Assembly: GCA_003150615.1 (NCBI GenBank)
Contig: QALN01000006.1
Location: 1-64,000 of the forward strand
Length of the DNA: 64,000 nucleotides
Direction: 5' to 3'
Source of the DNA: Flavobacteriales bacterium
Lineage (GTDB): Bacteria; Bacteroidota; Bacteroidia; Flavobacteriales; UBA1820
The notes under the pieces were generated by a model that was not told the DNA's origin, did no database searches, and saw only the letters and a list, made by a program, of their open reading frames with translations. A program made the translations under genes and the position numbers. Below are positions 16,790 to 24,467 of the stretch, piece by piece; the first letter of the stretch is position 1, and every line of letters starts with the position of its first letter.

Positions 16790-18643
16790 GTGGAAAGAAT
16801 CGATATAAACCAGCATACGTATATTTTGGAAAAGCATTACATAGACGCTATTGCCTCTATGAGCGTAAAAAATCCTTCGCAGGTCATACTGCGGGGAAAA
16901 GACGGCGCCGGCCCGTGGTATGACGTCACATGGGGTGAACTTTGGAATGATGTTACGGCTTGTTCACGCGCGCTTATAAGCCTCGGCGTAAAGCCGGGCG
17001 ACAATGTCGTGATATTTTCCCAGAACACCACACAATGGATCACGTCCGATCTGGCCGTAATGGATATAAGGGCCGTAACGGTGCCGATATATGCCACGAG
17101 TTCTCCGGGGCAGGTACGTTACATAATAAAGGAAACTGGTGCGAAGGTGGCTTTTGCGGGAGCACAGGCTCAGTACGATATTCTGGCGGGATTGTGCAGT
17201 GAAGGAGCGGTGGAACTCGACCGGATAGTGGTTTTCGACCTTTCAGTGACGCTCTCTTCGGAAAATTCTGTTTATTTCAGGGATTTCTTTTCTTCCGTAC
17301 CGGCGAGCGGAGCGCATGCCGACGAACTGGAGTCGAGAAGGACGCAGCGTTCGGATTCGGATCTGGCTACGATAATATATACTTCGGGTACTACCGGCGA
17401 GCCCAAAGGCGCCATGTTGGGCCATGATGCCATAATGCAGGCGATGAAGATCCACGATATCAGGATTTCGCTCGGTCCGGACGACCTTTCGCTCTGTTTT
17501 TTGCCGCTTTGTCATGTGTTTGAACGCGGATGGACGTGGTATTGCCTTTACAAAGGCTGTCCGGTAAGCGTGCTTACGGATACGAAGAAGATAGGGGAGG
17601 CGCTTCCTGAAGTAGCTCCTACGGCCTTTTGCAGCGTGCCCCGTATCTACGAAAAGATGTACCAGAAGATAAATGCCAATGTGTTGTCCGGCCCCAGGAT
17701 AAAGCGTTGGGCGTTCAACCTGGCCCTGGGTATAGGCCGGCGCTATAACGAATGTCTGCGTTTGGGTAAAAAACCGTCGTGGTGGTTGCGCGGATTGTAC
17801 ACTGTGGCCGACCGTTTGGTTTTTTCAACAGTGCGCAATGCCATAGGAGGCAGATTGCGGATAATGCCGACGGCCGGAGCGCATGTGCCTCATTTCATAA
17901 TAGATTTTTTCCATGCCATGGGAATACACCTTATGGTCGGTTACGGTCTTACGGAAACCTGCGCTACGGTGTCCGCCTGTCCGGATGTGAACTACGAACT
18001 CGGTTCTGTTGGTACGCCTTTTCCCGAAGTTGAAGTAAAGATAGGACAGGAAAACGAAATACTGGTGCGCAGCCGTACGCTCATGCGCGGGTATTACAAA
18101 AAACCAGAAGCGACAGCCGAAGCGATAGATGCCGAAGGGTGGTTCCACACCGGGGATGCCGGTATGTTGGACGAGGGTGGAAACCTCTTTATAACCGAAC
18201 GTATAAAAGACCTGATGAAGACTTCTCAGGGCAAGTACATAGCCCCGCAGATGATAGAATCGCGGCTGACAGGTGATGCGTTGATAGAGCAGGCTGTCGT
18301 TATCGGCGACCAGAAGCCTTATGTTACGGCGCTGGTAGTGCCTAACTTTGCAGCCCTTAAGGAATATGCGTCGGCCATAGGACTTAAATTCAAGACTGTG
18401 GAAGAACTTATAAATGCGCCGCGTATCCGCAAACTATACGAGGACAAGATAAACGAACTGCAGAAGGAACTGGCGGGCTTCGAAATGGTCAAGAAATTCA
18501 CCCTTTTAGCCAAGGAGTTTTCGATGGACAGCGGCGAACTGACGCCAACGCTGAAGATACGCCGCAAGATAATACTCGAACGTCTTGCCCCGCAGATAGC
18601 TCTTATGTACGGTCAGGGACAGGGCAGTCCTACGGATAAATGA
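16790..18643 (+). CDS. Long-chain acyl-CoA synthetase (AMP-forming)
   Basis: A 617-residue ANL-family ligase that activates fatty acids to acyl-AMP and then acyl-CoA. The AMP-binding P-loop is IIYTSGTTGEPKGAML (about residues 195-210), the second motif is GYGLTETCATVS, and the third is YYKKPEATAEAIDAEGWFHTGDAG with the family Asp. The C-terminal lid has ITERIKDLMKTSQGKYIAP. Length and pattern match the long-chain FadD15-like bacterial type (about 600 residues). The start is GTG at 16790. It lies 98 bases after the secreted protein and 46 bases before the OmpA lipoprotein gene, but a TAnnTTTG element upstream suggests its own promoter. It probably serves import or salvage of fatty acids. Confidence 0.92.
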   Translation: MERIDINQHTYILEKHYIDAIASMSVKNPSQVILRGKDGAGPWYDVTWGELWNDVTACSRALISLGVKPGDNVVIFSQNTTQWITSDLAVMDIRAVTVPIYATSSPGQVRYIIKETGAKVAFAGAQAQYDILAGLCSEGAVELDRIVVFDLSVTLSSENSVYFRDFFSSVPASGAHADELESRRTQRSDSDLATIIYTSGTTGEPKGAMLGHDAIMQAMKIHDIRISLGPDDLSLCFLPLCHVFERGWTWYCLYKGCPVSVLTDTKKIGEALPEVAPTAFCSVPRIYEKMYQKINANVLSGPRIKRWAFNLALGIGRRYNECLRLGKKPSWWLRGLYTVADRLVFSTVRNAIGGRLRIMPTAGAHVPHFIIDFFHAMGIHLMVGYGLTETCATVSACPDVNYELGSVGTPFPEVEVKIGQENEILVRSRTLMRGYYKKPEATAEAIDAEGWFHTGDAGMLDEGGNLFITERIKDLMKTSQGKYIAPQMIESRLTGDALIEQAVVIGDQKPYVTALVVPNFAALKEYASAIGLKFKTVEELINAPRIRKLYEDKINELQKELAGFEMVKKFTLLAKEFSMDSGELTPTLKIRRKIILERLAPQIALMYGQGQGSPTDK

Positions 18644-18689
18644 TAGTTGCAATTAATAACATGTTAACCATATAATAACTCGACTTAAA

Positions 18690-19385
18690 ATGAAAATAAC
18701 GTTTAAAACATCGGCAGTTGTATTGGCTATGGCCGTATTGTCCGGTTTGACATCCTGTTCTACCATGAGTACTACTACCAAAGGGGCTCTGGTAGGAGCC
18801 GGGGGCGGCACGACAGTGGGGGCAGGAATAGGAGCGTTGATAGGCGGCGGCAAAGGAGCTGCGATAGGGGCTGCCGTAGGCGGTGTCGTAGGTACTGGAG
18901 CGGGCGCTGCGATAGGCAAAAAAATGCAGAAACAGCAGGAAGAACTTGCCGCTATAGAAGGTGCGAAAGTGGAGGCTGTAACCGACGTGAACAATCTCCA
19001 GGCTATAAAAGTGACTTTCGATTCGGGCATACTTTTCGCTACGGGCAAATCGGAGCTGAGTCCTGCCGCAAGGGCTTCGTTGCAGAAATTCGCCGCTTCG
19101 GTAAAGGATAATCCACAGACGGACATAACCGTTTACGGACATACGGACAATACCGGTTCGCGTGAGATAAACGAAAAACTATCCAAAGAGCGCGCCCTGG
19201 CTGTGTCGAACTTTCTGGTGGGCAACGGTGTTTCGCGTGAGCGCATAAAGACCGAAGGTTTGGCATACGATGTCCCAGTCGGCGATAATGCTACAGCTGA
19301 AGGACGTGCCGCCAACCGCCGTGTCGAGGTGTATATAACAGCCAATGCGCAGATGATACAGCAGGCGCAGGCCGGTACGCTGTAA
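18690..19385 (+). CDS. OmpA-family lipoprotein with glycine-zipper segment
   Basis: A 231-residue envelope lipoprotein. The signal peptide ends in the lipobox LTSC (Cys23). Residues 30-75 form a glycine zipper of GAGGG, GAGIGALIGGG and GAAIGAAVGGVVGTGAGAAIG, typical of the YmgG/OmpA_Gly-zip type, which packs in or along a membrane. The C-terminal OmpA domain (about 105-220) has FDSGILFATGKSELSPAA and the peptidoglycan-binding pattern YGHTDNTGSREINEKLSKERALAV plus NRRVEVYI. It anchors the outer membrane to peptidoglycan. A strong terminator follows at 19449. Confidence 0.93.
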   Translation: MKITFKTSAVVLAMAVLSGLTSCSTMSTTTKGALVGAGGGTTVGAGIGALIGGGKGAAIGAAVGGVVGTGAGAAIGKKMQKQQEELAAIEGAKVEAVTDVNNLQAIKVTFDSGILFATGKSELSPAARASLQKFAASVKDNPQTDITVYGHTDNTGSREINEKLSKERALAVSNFLVGNGVSRERIKTEGLAYDVPVGDNATAEGRAANRRVEVYITANAQMIQQAQAGTL

Positions 19386-19448
19386 TGCAAATGTTGTTTT
19401 CCCGGTCCTGTGTTGCCGGGGGGAATATATTGGCTGCGAACTATTATG

Positions 19449-19477
19449 ACCGCACTTGTCAGGGTGCGGTTTTTTTA
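19449..19477 (+). terminator. Terminator of the OmpA lipoprotein gene
   Basis: A 7-bp stem (ACCGCAC with GTGCGGT, 19449-19455 and 19464-19470) with an 8-base loop is followed by T6-T7. Confidence 0.85.
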
Positions 19478-19644
19478 TTGCAGGCATGCTTTTTTACGTC
19501 AGATGTTTGGCGGCAGGATTTCTAAATAACAAAGTAACGACTACCAATAATGTTAAGCCGCTTGACGGTGTTAATTTGTTTTGTATTTTTAAGGAAAATT
19601 TATCCGTAAATTCATTTTTAGCTAACTATAAAAATACTACTGTC

Positions 19645-20452
19645 ATGGGAAAAATCAGGTTTTTTGCCAAGGGAATGGCTGTTATCGTTCTCTTTGGTTT
19701 TCTATTGGGGGGGGGTAGCTTCCCTGTTCAATGCATGTACTAAAACTTCCGGTATGGACGAGCAAAGGCTGCTCCAAATAGAAGAGGGGTGTAAGTTTGC
19801 GAAAGTGTTGAAAAATACCAATGTAAGGCCGCCTTCCGACAAGGATATCGTTTCTGCATACCGAACTGGCAACCTCCCTATTATTGGAGACACTGTGCCG
19901 TGCCGTAATGAAAATCTTATTCGAGAAAACACGGATTATCTATATACGGAAACTTATATCCTGGAAACCAAAAAGGAAATAGACCCTGTGGTGGAACAGA
20001 GCATAAGGTATATCGAAACTTATGGTTTTACCGAGCAGGATTTCCGTGACGTGCTTGGTATAGGTTATGATCCGGCGTTGGTTGTTGAAACAGCAATGGT
20101 TCTTCAGGTTATTAATAAGGAGAATGCTGTAGATTATGCCGAGCACAATATTTTTCCGTTTATAAATAAAGCGTATGCCGAAGATTTTTGGAATGATATT
20201 GCTAATTGTACTTTCAATGCTGTTTTCGGAGTCGATTGGGAAGATATAATGAATATCGAAACGGGTTATCTTTATGCGGCACAAAAGAAAATAATACTTA
20301 AGGCATTAGGTAAAGCCGCCACGAGAGCGCTCGGAGTAATAGGAGCGGCATTGGCCGTTTATGATTTATGTTCCTGTATGGGCTGGGTGTATAATGAGTG
20401 TGAACCTGTTATTATTTTAGAAAATGAATACCGTAATACTCTTTTCTCCTGA
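19645..20452 (+). CDS. Putative lipoprotein of unknown function, frame broken by a G9 tract
   Basis: The reading frame of this gene is interrupted. The ATG at 19645 starts a signal peptide (MGKIRFFAKGMAVIVLFGFLL) that in the sequence as given runs into a stop at 19741. With eight G instead of nine in the tract at 19707-19715, it would read on as LLGGVASLFNACTKTSG and join the main frame, giving a lipoprotein with Cys31 as the anchor and about 268 residues. The body (19716-20452) is soluble until a C-terminal hydrophobic, Gly/Ala-rich helix, ALGKAATRALGVIGAALAVYD, followed by a Cys-rich end (LCSCMGW). Composition is lower in GC than the flanks. It overlaps the next gene by 29 bases. I do not recognise a family. 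A TTG start at 19664 would also keep the frame, but gives a poorer signal peptide. Confidence 0.6.
19707..19715 (+). repeat. G9 homopolymer tract, possible phase-variation switch
   Basis: Nine consecutive G lie in the signal-peptide region of the lipoprotein gene at 19645. Eight or eleven G would join the ATG start to the long downstream frame. Homopolymer slippage is a known phase-variation mechanism; a sequencing error in the run would look the same. Confidence 0.7.
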
Positions 20453-21017
20453 GAGGGGCGAATTCATAGCGTTGTCTTTTATCGTCACAAGTGTCGTTTT
20501 ATTGTTTTATGCGATAAGTAAATATAGGCATGGAGGCTCATGGGTGGATGTACGGGGGTATATCCTGTCGTTTTTCGCGTTTTTGGCATGGGCGTTGGGC
20601 TGGATTTACAGAAGCCACAGTGATATGGTATTCCTTTATCATATCAAATACATAGTGGATGCCGTTTTGGTGGCGTTATGCCTATACTTTGTTTATATAT
20701 CGGCAGATAATTTCAAAAAAACGAAACATTGGGGGGTAGTGCGCAAAGATGTGCACATGATTTTGTTCGCAATGATGTATATTCTCATATCGACACCATT
20801 GGCTCCGGCCGAAACTTCGCCGGAATGGAAGTTCTGGATTTGGCTGGTTTTGGCGTTTGTGCTTACATTGACAGCTTTGTGGAACGCGGTATGGATAACG
20901 TTTACTAAAGAGGATTTCAATGTTTTTACGCCGTATGTGACATATCTGGTATTAGGCATTTACGTTTGTATTCTCGTGTTTGCATTTAAAAAATATCCAT
21001 TGCTGTCAAATATATAA
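20424..21017 (+). CDS. Six-helix membrane protein, built from repeats; unknown function
   Basis: A 197-residue protein with six hydrophobic helices: around FIALSFIVTSVVLLFYAIS, YILSFFAFLAWALGWIY, YIVDAVLVALCLYFVYIS, ILFAMMYILISTPLA, LVLAFVLTLTALW and YLVLGIYVCILVFAF. Loops carry the motif R/K-x-W-x-x-V/x-R-x-D: GGSWVDVRGY, KTKHWGVVRKDV and TFTKEDF, so the protein looks like three copies of a two-helix unit. The neighbour at 21022 has the same arrangement and clear similarity (KTRSWYIVRKDV, WVTFTKRD). It overlaps the upstream lipoprotein gene by 29 bases, so the two are translationally coupled or compete. No known family is recognised. A partner of the lipoprotein, for instance an immunity or anchoring protein, is a speculation from position. 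Confidence 0.7.
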   Translation: MNTVILFSPERGEFIALSFIVTSVVLLFYAISKYRHGGSWVDVRGYILSFFAFLAWALGWIYRSHSDMVFLYHIKYIVDAVLVALCLYFVYISADNFKKTKHWGVVRKDVHMILFAMMYILISTPLAPAETSPEWKFWIWLVLAFVLTLTALWNAVWITFTKEDFNVFTPYVTYLVLGIYVCILVFAFKKYPLLSNI

Positions 21018-21021
21018 CGAT

Positions 21022-21585
21022 ATGGAAACTAAATCATTGCTTTTTCTTCTTCTGGCTGGCGGGTTGTGTTTTGCACACTTGGTAGCCTCGATGATAACTT
21101 ATAGAAAAACGCGCTCATGGCATGATATGCGGATGAACGTGTTCAAAACCGTGTTTTTCCTAAAACTGGCGGTCGTACTTTTTTACGGGGTAAGCAATAG
21201 GGAGAATATTTATCTGGCATGGAGTACGGACGTTTTACTGGGATTGGCGTGTTTATATTTTTTGTGTGTAGCTGTGTCCGGATTGCGGAAAACACGTTCG
21301 TGGTATATTGTGCGAAAAGATGTGAACACTGCGCTTTACGGTATCGCTCTGTTTCTGATGGCAGGCCCTCTTGCAGCTATGCCGGAAGATGAAATAGTAC
21401 GGCATATCGTGCCTGTCGTTGCGTTCGTATCTTTCTTTGGGTTGGTAGGTCTGTGGGACCTTTTGTGGGTTACTTTTACCAAACGCGATGTCACGGCCGG
21501 GATGTCCCTCGGTTCGGGGCTTGCATTTGCATTGTACGTATGTATGTTGATATTTATCTGCAAAGAAATAATTCCGGTAATGTGA
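21022..21585 (+). CDS. Paralogous six-helix membrane protein; unknown function
   Basis: A 187-residue paralogue of the protein encoded at 20424, four bases downstream of it. Six helices begin LLFLLLAGGLCFAHLVASM. The loops repeat the same motif: TYRKTRSWHDMRMNVF after helix 1, LRKTRSWYIVRKDVNT after helix 3 and WVTFTKRDVTAG after helix 5. Tandem duplication within an operon, with divergence in the helices, points to a shared membrane role. The start at 21022 gives an N-terminus METKSLLFLLLAG; the earlier ATG at 20980 lies inside the neighbour and is less likely. A hairpin terminator follows at 21609. Nothing shows its substrate. Confidence 0.7.
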   Translation: METKSLLFLLLAGGLCFAHLVASMITYRKTRSWHDMRMNVFKTVFFLKLAVVLFYGVSNRENIYLAWSTDVLLGLACLYFLCVAVSGLRKTRSWYIVRKDVNTALYGIALFLMAGPLAAMPEDEIVRHIVPVVAFVSFFGLVGLWDLLWVTFTKRDVTAGMSLGSGLAFALYVCMLIFICKEIIPVM

Positions 21586-21608
21586 GTCTGATGATTTTTC
21601 CGTAAAGT

Positions 21609-21657
21609 ACGACACGCATATTATGGGCATGACTGGCCGGTAGTGCGTGTCGTTTTT
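21609..21657 (+). terminator. Terminator of the six-helix protein operon
   Basis: A perfect 10-bp stem (ACGACACGCA with TGCGTGTCGT, 21609-21618 and 21644-21653) with a 25-base loop is followed by T5. Confidence 0.8.
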
Positions 21658-21765
21658 CTTTCAGTTTTTGCATGATAAAAATGCAATATTTTCGTTGAAA
21701 TTGTAGGTTGTTTTTAATAACAAATGTTAAAACATGTGTTTTATGTCAAAAAAATATGTGTAAAA

Positions 21766-21797
21766 CTTGCGATATTTAAATGTAAGGCATACTTTTG
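21766..21797 (+). promoter_or_regulatory. Bacteroidota-type promoter of the thr operon
   Basis: CTTG at 21766-21769, a 20-base spacer and TACTTTTG at 21790-21797 fit TTTG-N19-TAnnTTTG. Transcription would start near 21803, giving a leader of about 285 bases before thrB, which contains the Thr/Ile-rich codons and a hairpin. Confidence 0.65.
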
Positions 21798-21805
21798 GCT
21801 CCTAT

Positions 21806-21967
21806 ATGAAATGCATTCGATTAAATACAAGGCCGTACTCTGACCGTGCTTGCGCAGGTACTGGTCTTACATTGCGCTGCGGCGGGAATCGCCGTGCGGG
21901 ACTTATTGCATATTCTTTATCAACAGCCGCTGTCATCATTACAACTACAATTACCCCTAGGGGGTAG
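21806..21967 (+). other. Candidate threonine-operon leader peptide
   Basis: An in-frame stretch ends at TAG (21965-21967) in the residues STAAVIITTTITPRG. Of the twelve codons from 21923 to 21958, five are Thr and three are Ile. It lies directly upstream of thrB-thrC, and the Thr/Ile run is what a ribosome would sense in amino-acid starvation, as in the E. coli thr leader. The start codon is uncertain: the ATG at 21806 gives 53 residues but lies almost at the inferred transcription start, so a later start such as TTG is possible. Confidence 0.55.
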
Positions 21968-22011
21968 GCTGTCATATATTTTTCCGAAAACCGTACGATT
22001 GACCGTATGTT

Positions 22012-22031
22012 CCCCGCAGGGATTGCCGGGG
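22012..22031 (+). terminator. Candidate attenuator hairpin of the thr leader
   Basis: Arms CCCCG and CGGGG with a ten-base loop lie 45 bases past the leader stop, followed by a GC-containing then T-rich stretch. The stem is short and the T-run imperfect, so termination is uncertain. It matters because the leader has a Thr/Ile-rich peptide upstream. Confidence 0.4.
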
Positions 22032-22088
22032 CGGGATATTTTAATTCTTAGTTGTCGAAAAGTGTTTTTTATGTGAAAAAAAGAAACG

Positions 22089-23021
22089 ATGGAAAATAAA
22101 AAAGTAAAAGTGTTCGCTCCGGGAACGGTGGCAAATATGGGCTGCGGCTTCGATGTGATGGGTATGGCCCTGGACGGAGTAGGCGATGTACTCGAAGTAA
22201 GTTTTTCCGAAGGGGATGGCTTGGAGATATGTAATGAGAGCGGAGTTGAATTACCTTCCGATTTAGAAAAAAACGTGATAACTCCTGCCGTACGCGCGTT
22301 TATGGCGGCTTGGGGAGTTAAGAAATCGGTACATGTAAAAGTTTTGAAAAAGATACTGCCTGGCAGCGGTATAGGTTCCAGCGCGGCATCGTCGGCTGCG
22401 GCGGTTGTCGGGTTGAACGAACTGGCCGGAAGGCCTTTTACGCCGGAACAGCTCGTCGTATTCGCCATGGAAGGCGAGAAGCTGATAAGCGGCACGGCTC
22501 ATGCTGACAATGTGGCCCCGGCGGTGCTGGGAGGCATAGTCTTCATGCGCGGTTACGGTCCGCTGGACATGGTAAAACTGCCTGTGCCGGATTCGTTCTG
22601 TTTTTCCGTGGTGCATCCGCATATCATGGTCAGCACAAAGGAAGCCAGGGATGTACTGCGTAAGGAAATACCGATGCGAGATGCAGTTACCCAGTGGGGA
22701 AACGTCGGAGGGCTTGTAGCGGGACTTCTGACTTCGGATATGGAACTTATCGGCCGTTCGATGAAGGACGTGATAGCCGAACCGTACCGCAAAGGTTTTA
22801 TACCCGGTTATGATAGTCTTAAAAACGAATGTTTTAAGAACGGCGCGTTGGCGGTCAATATTTCCGGTTCCGGTCCGTCGGTGTTCGCACTGAGCGATTC
22901 GATGGAAAAGGCACAGGCTGTAGGCCGGGCGATGGCTGCACATTTCGGCTCGCTTGGGGTAGAAGCCGACCTTTACGTGTCGCATGTGCCAAGGCGTGGG
23001 GCCAGGTTAGTGGAAGAGTGA
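22089..23021 (+). CDS. thrB: Homoserine kinase
   Basis: A 310-residue GHMP-family kinase that phosphorylates homoserine using ATP in threonine synthesis. The GHMP phosphate-binding loop is LPGSGIGSSAASSAAAV (about residues 95-111), motif 1 is the start APGTVANMGCGFD, and the C-terminal motif 3 is NISGSGPSVFAL. Length is normal. It lies 122 bases past the thr leader stop and precedes thrC by 41 bases. No thrA (aspartokinase/homoserine dehydrogenase) is found beside it, unlike in many Bacteroidota where thrA is the first gene. Confidence 0.97.
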   Translation: MENKKVKVFAPGTVANMGCGFDVMGMALDGVGDVLEVSFSEGDGLEICNESGVELPSDLEKNVITPAVRAFMAAWGVKKSVHVKVLKKILPGSGIGSSAASSAAAVVGLNELAGRPFTPEQLVVFAMEGEKLISGTAHADNVAPAVLGGIVFMRGYGPLDMVKLPVPDSFCFSVVHPHIMVSTKEARDVLRKEIPMRDAVTQWGNVGGLVAGLLTSDMELIGRSMKDVIAEPYRKGFIPGYDSLKNECFKNGALAVNISGSGPSVFALSDSMEKAQAVGRAMAAHFGSLGVEADLYVSHVPRRGARLVEE

Positions 23022-23062
23022 GAAAAAGATGTGTTGTAGAACTAAAGAAGTAAAAGAACGAA

Positions 23063-24349
23063 ATGAAATATTACAGTACCAGAGATAAATCATTGTTGTA
23101 CTCCCTTAAAGATGCGGCCGTTATGGGGCTTGCTCCGGATGGCGGGCTTTTCATGCCGCAGTACATACCTAAGGCCGATATAGATGTGGTGTTCCGCAAG
23201 GCGGAAAAATCGTTCCCGGAAATGGCATCGTATCTGGCGTGGCTGTTTATGGAAGGCGATGTGGACAGAGATGCTTTGGACGAAGTGTGCAGGCAGGCTT
23301 TCGGATTCGATGTCAGGTTATCGCATATCGAAGGTGATAAATATACTTTGGAACTTTTTCACGGGCCGACATTCGCTTTCAAGGATTTCGGAGCCGGTTT
23401 TATGGGTCGTATGCTGGGGGTTTTGAACGGTTCGGGCGAGGATCTGACGATACTCACCGCTACATCCGGAGATACGGGCAGCGCGGTTGCGAACGGTTTT
23501 TACGGTGTTCCGGGCGTTAAGGTAGTGGTTCTGTATCCGGAAGGAAAGGTGAGCGACCTTCAGGAGAGCCAGATGACTACCCTGGGCGGAAATATCTTTC
23601 CACTGCGTGTGAGGGGAAATTTCGACGACTGCCAGAGAATAGTCAAGGAGATTTTCAGCGACAGCGTTTTCCGTGCGGAAAAAAAAGTGACTTCGGCCAA
23701 TTCGATAAATATTTTGCGTTGGTTGCCGCAGTCGTTCTACTATTTTTACGGATGGTACCTTTGGAACTCTGCGACCGGAAAATACATGCCTGAAATAACC
23801 GTGCCGTCCGGCAACTACGGCAATATATCGGCAGGCATGCTGGCAAAGAAAATGGGGCTGCCGGTAAAAGGTTTCATAGCTGCGTCCAACGCTAACGACA
23901 TAATCCCGAAATATCTGGAAACGGGTGTGTTCGAGCCGAAACCTTCGGTACATACCGTAGCTAATGCCATGGACGTGGGCAATCCGAGCAATTACGAGCG
24001 CATACTTGACCTGTACGGCGGTTCATTCGCGTCCGTGAAGGCTGATGTGCGCGGGTATAGCTGCGGCGACGGCGATATCAAAAAGGCTATACGGGAAATG
24101 TACGGACGTTACGGTTATGTATCCGACCCTCACAGTGCCGTAGGTTACAATGCAGCCGTACATTACGGAGCGGACGGGTTTTGGCTGTCCACCGCCCACC
24201 GTGCCAAGTTCGCAGAGGTGATAGAAGATGCGCTCGGCAGGGATTTCCCTTTGCCCGATGCTCTGGAGCGTTTTCTGGGAAAAGAAAAAGTATTTACCCC
24301 GATAGATGCCGATACGCGGGCGGTCGAGGATTTCGTGCGCGGACTTTGA
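23063..24349 (+). CDS. thrC: Threonine synthase
   Basis: A 428-residue pyridoxal-phosphate enzyme that converts O-phosphohomoserine to threonine. The PLP lysine is in HGPTFAFKDFGAGFMG, and TSGDTGSAVANGFYG holds the phosphate-binding residues. The block VTSANSINILRWLPQS and the later VPSGNYGNISAGMLAKKMG are also canonical. Length matches the fungal/enterobacterial type (about 430). It forms the operon thrB-thrC under the Thr/Ile-rich leader. Confidence 0.97.
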   Translation: MKYYSTRDKSLLYSLKDAAVMGLAPDGGLFMPQYIPKADIDVVFRKAEKSFPEMASYLAWLFMEGDVDRDALDEVCRQAFGFDVRLSHIEGDKYTLELFHGPTFAFKDFGAGFMGRMLGVLNGSGEDLTILTATSGDTGSAVANGFYGVPGVKVVVLYPEGKVSDLQESQMTTLGGNIFPLRVRGNFDDCQRIVKEIFSDSVFRAEKKVTSANSINILRWLPQSFYYFYGWYLWNSATGKYMPEITVPSGNYGNISAGMLAKKMGLPVKGFIAASNANDIIPKYLETGVFEPKPSVHTVANAMDVGNPSNYERILDLYGGSFASVKADVRGYSCGDGDIKKAIREMYGRYGYVSDPHSAVGYNAAVHYGADGFWLSTAHRAKFAEVIEDALGRDFPLPDALERFLGKEKVFTPIDADTRAVEDFVRGL

Positions 24350-24423
24350 TGTTCTGAGCGTGTAATAGCCGTACTTTGTAAAAAACGGTACGGTATTGTC
24401 TGGGAACGATACAGCAAATGGGG

Positions 24424-24431
24424 TATATTTG
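24424..24431 (+). promoter_or_regulatory. Candidate -7 element (TATATTTG)
   Basis: Matches TAnnTTTG and ends 36 bases before the ATG at 24468. It lies after the alternative upstream ATG at 24396, which supports the later start for the gene below. Confidence 0.5.
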
Positions 24432-24467
24432 CAAGAGATATCATCGTATATAAAAACGCCTGTTGCT

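Noticed and set aside
19664..20452. TTG start for the lipoprotein body in the frame as given
   Set aside because: It would give a start (MPREWLLSFSLVFYWGG) with one strong charge and an odd signal peptide, while the ATG at 19645 gives a textbook one if the G tract is eight bases; kept only as an alternative.
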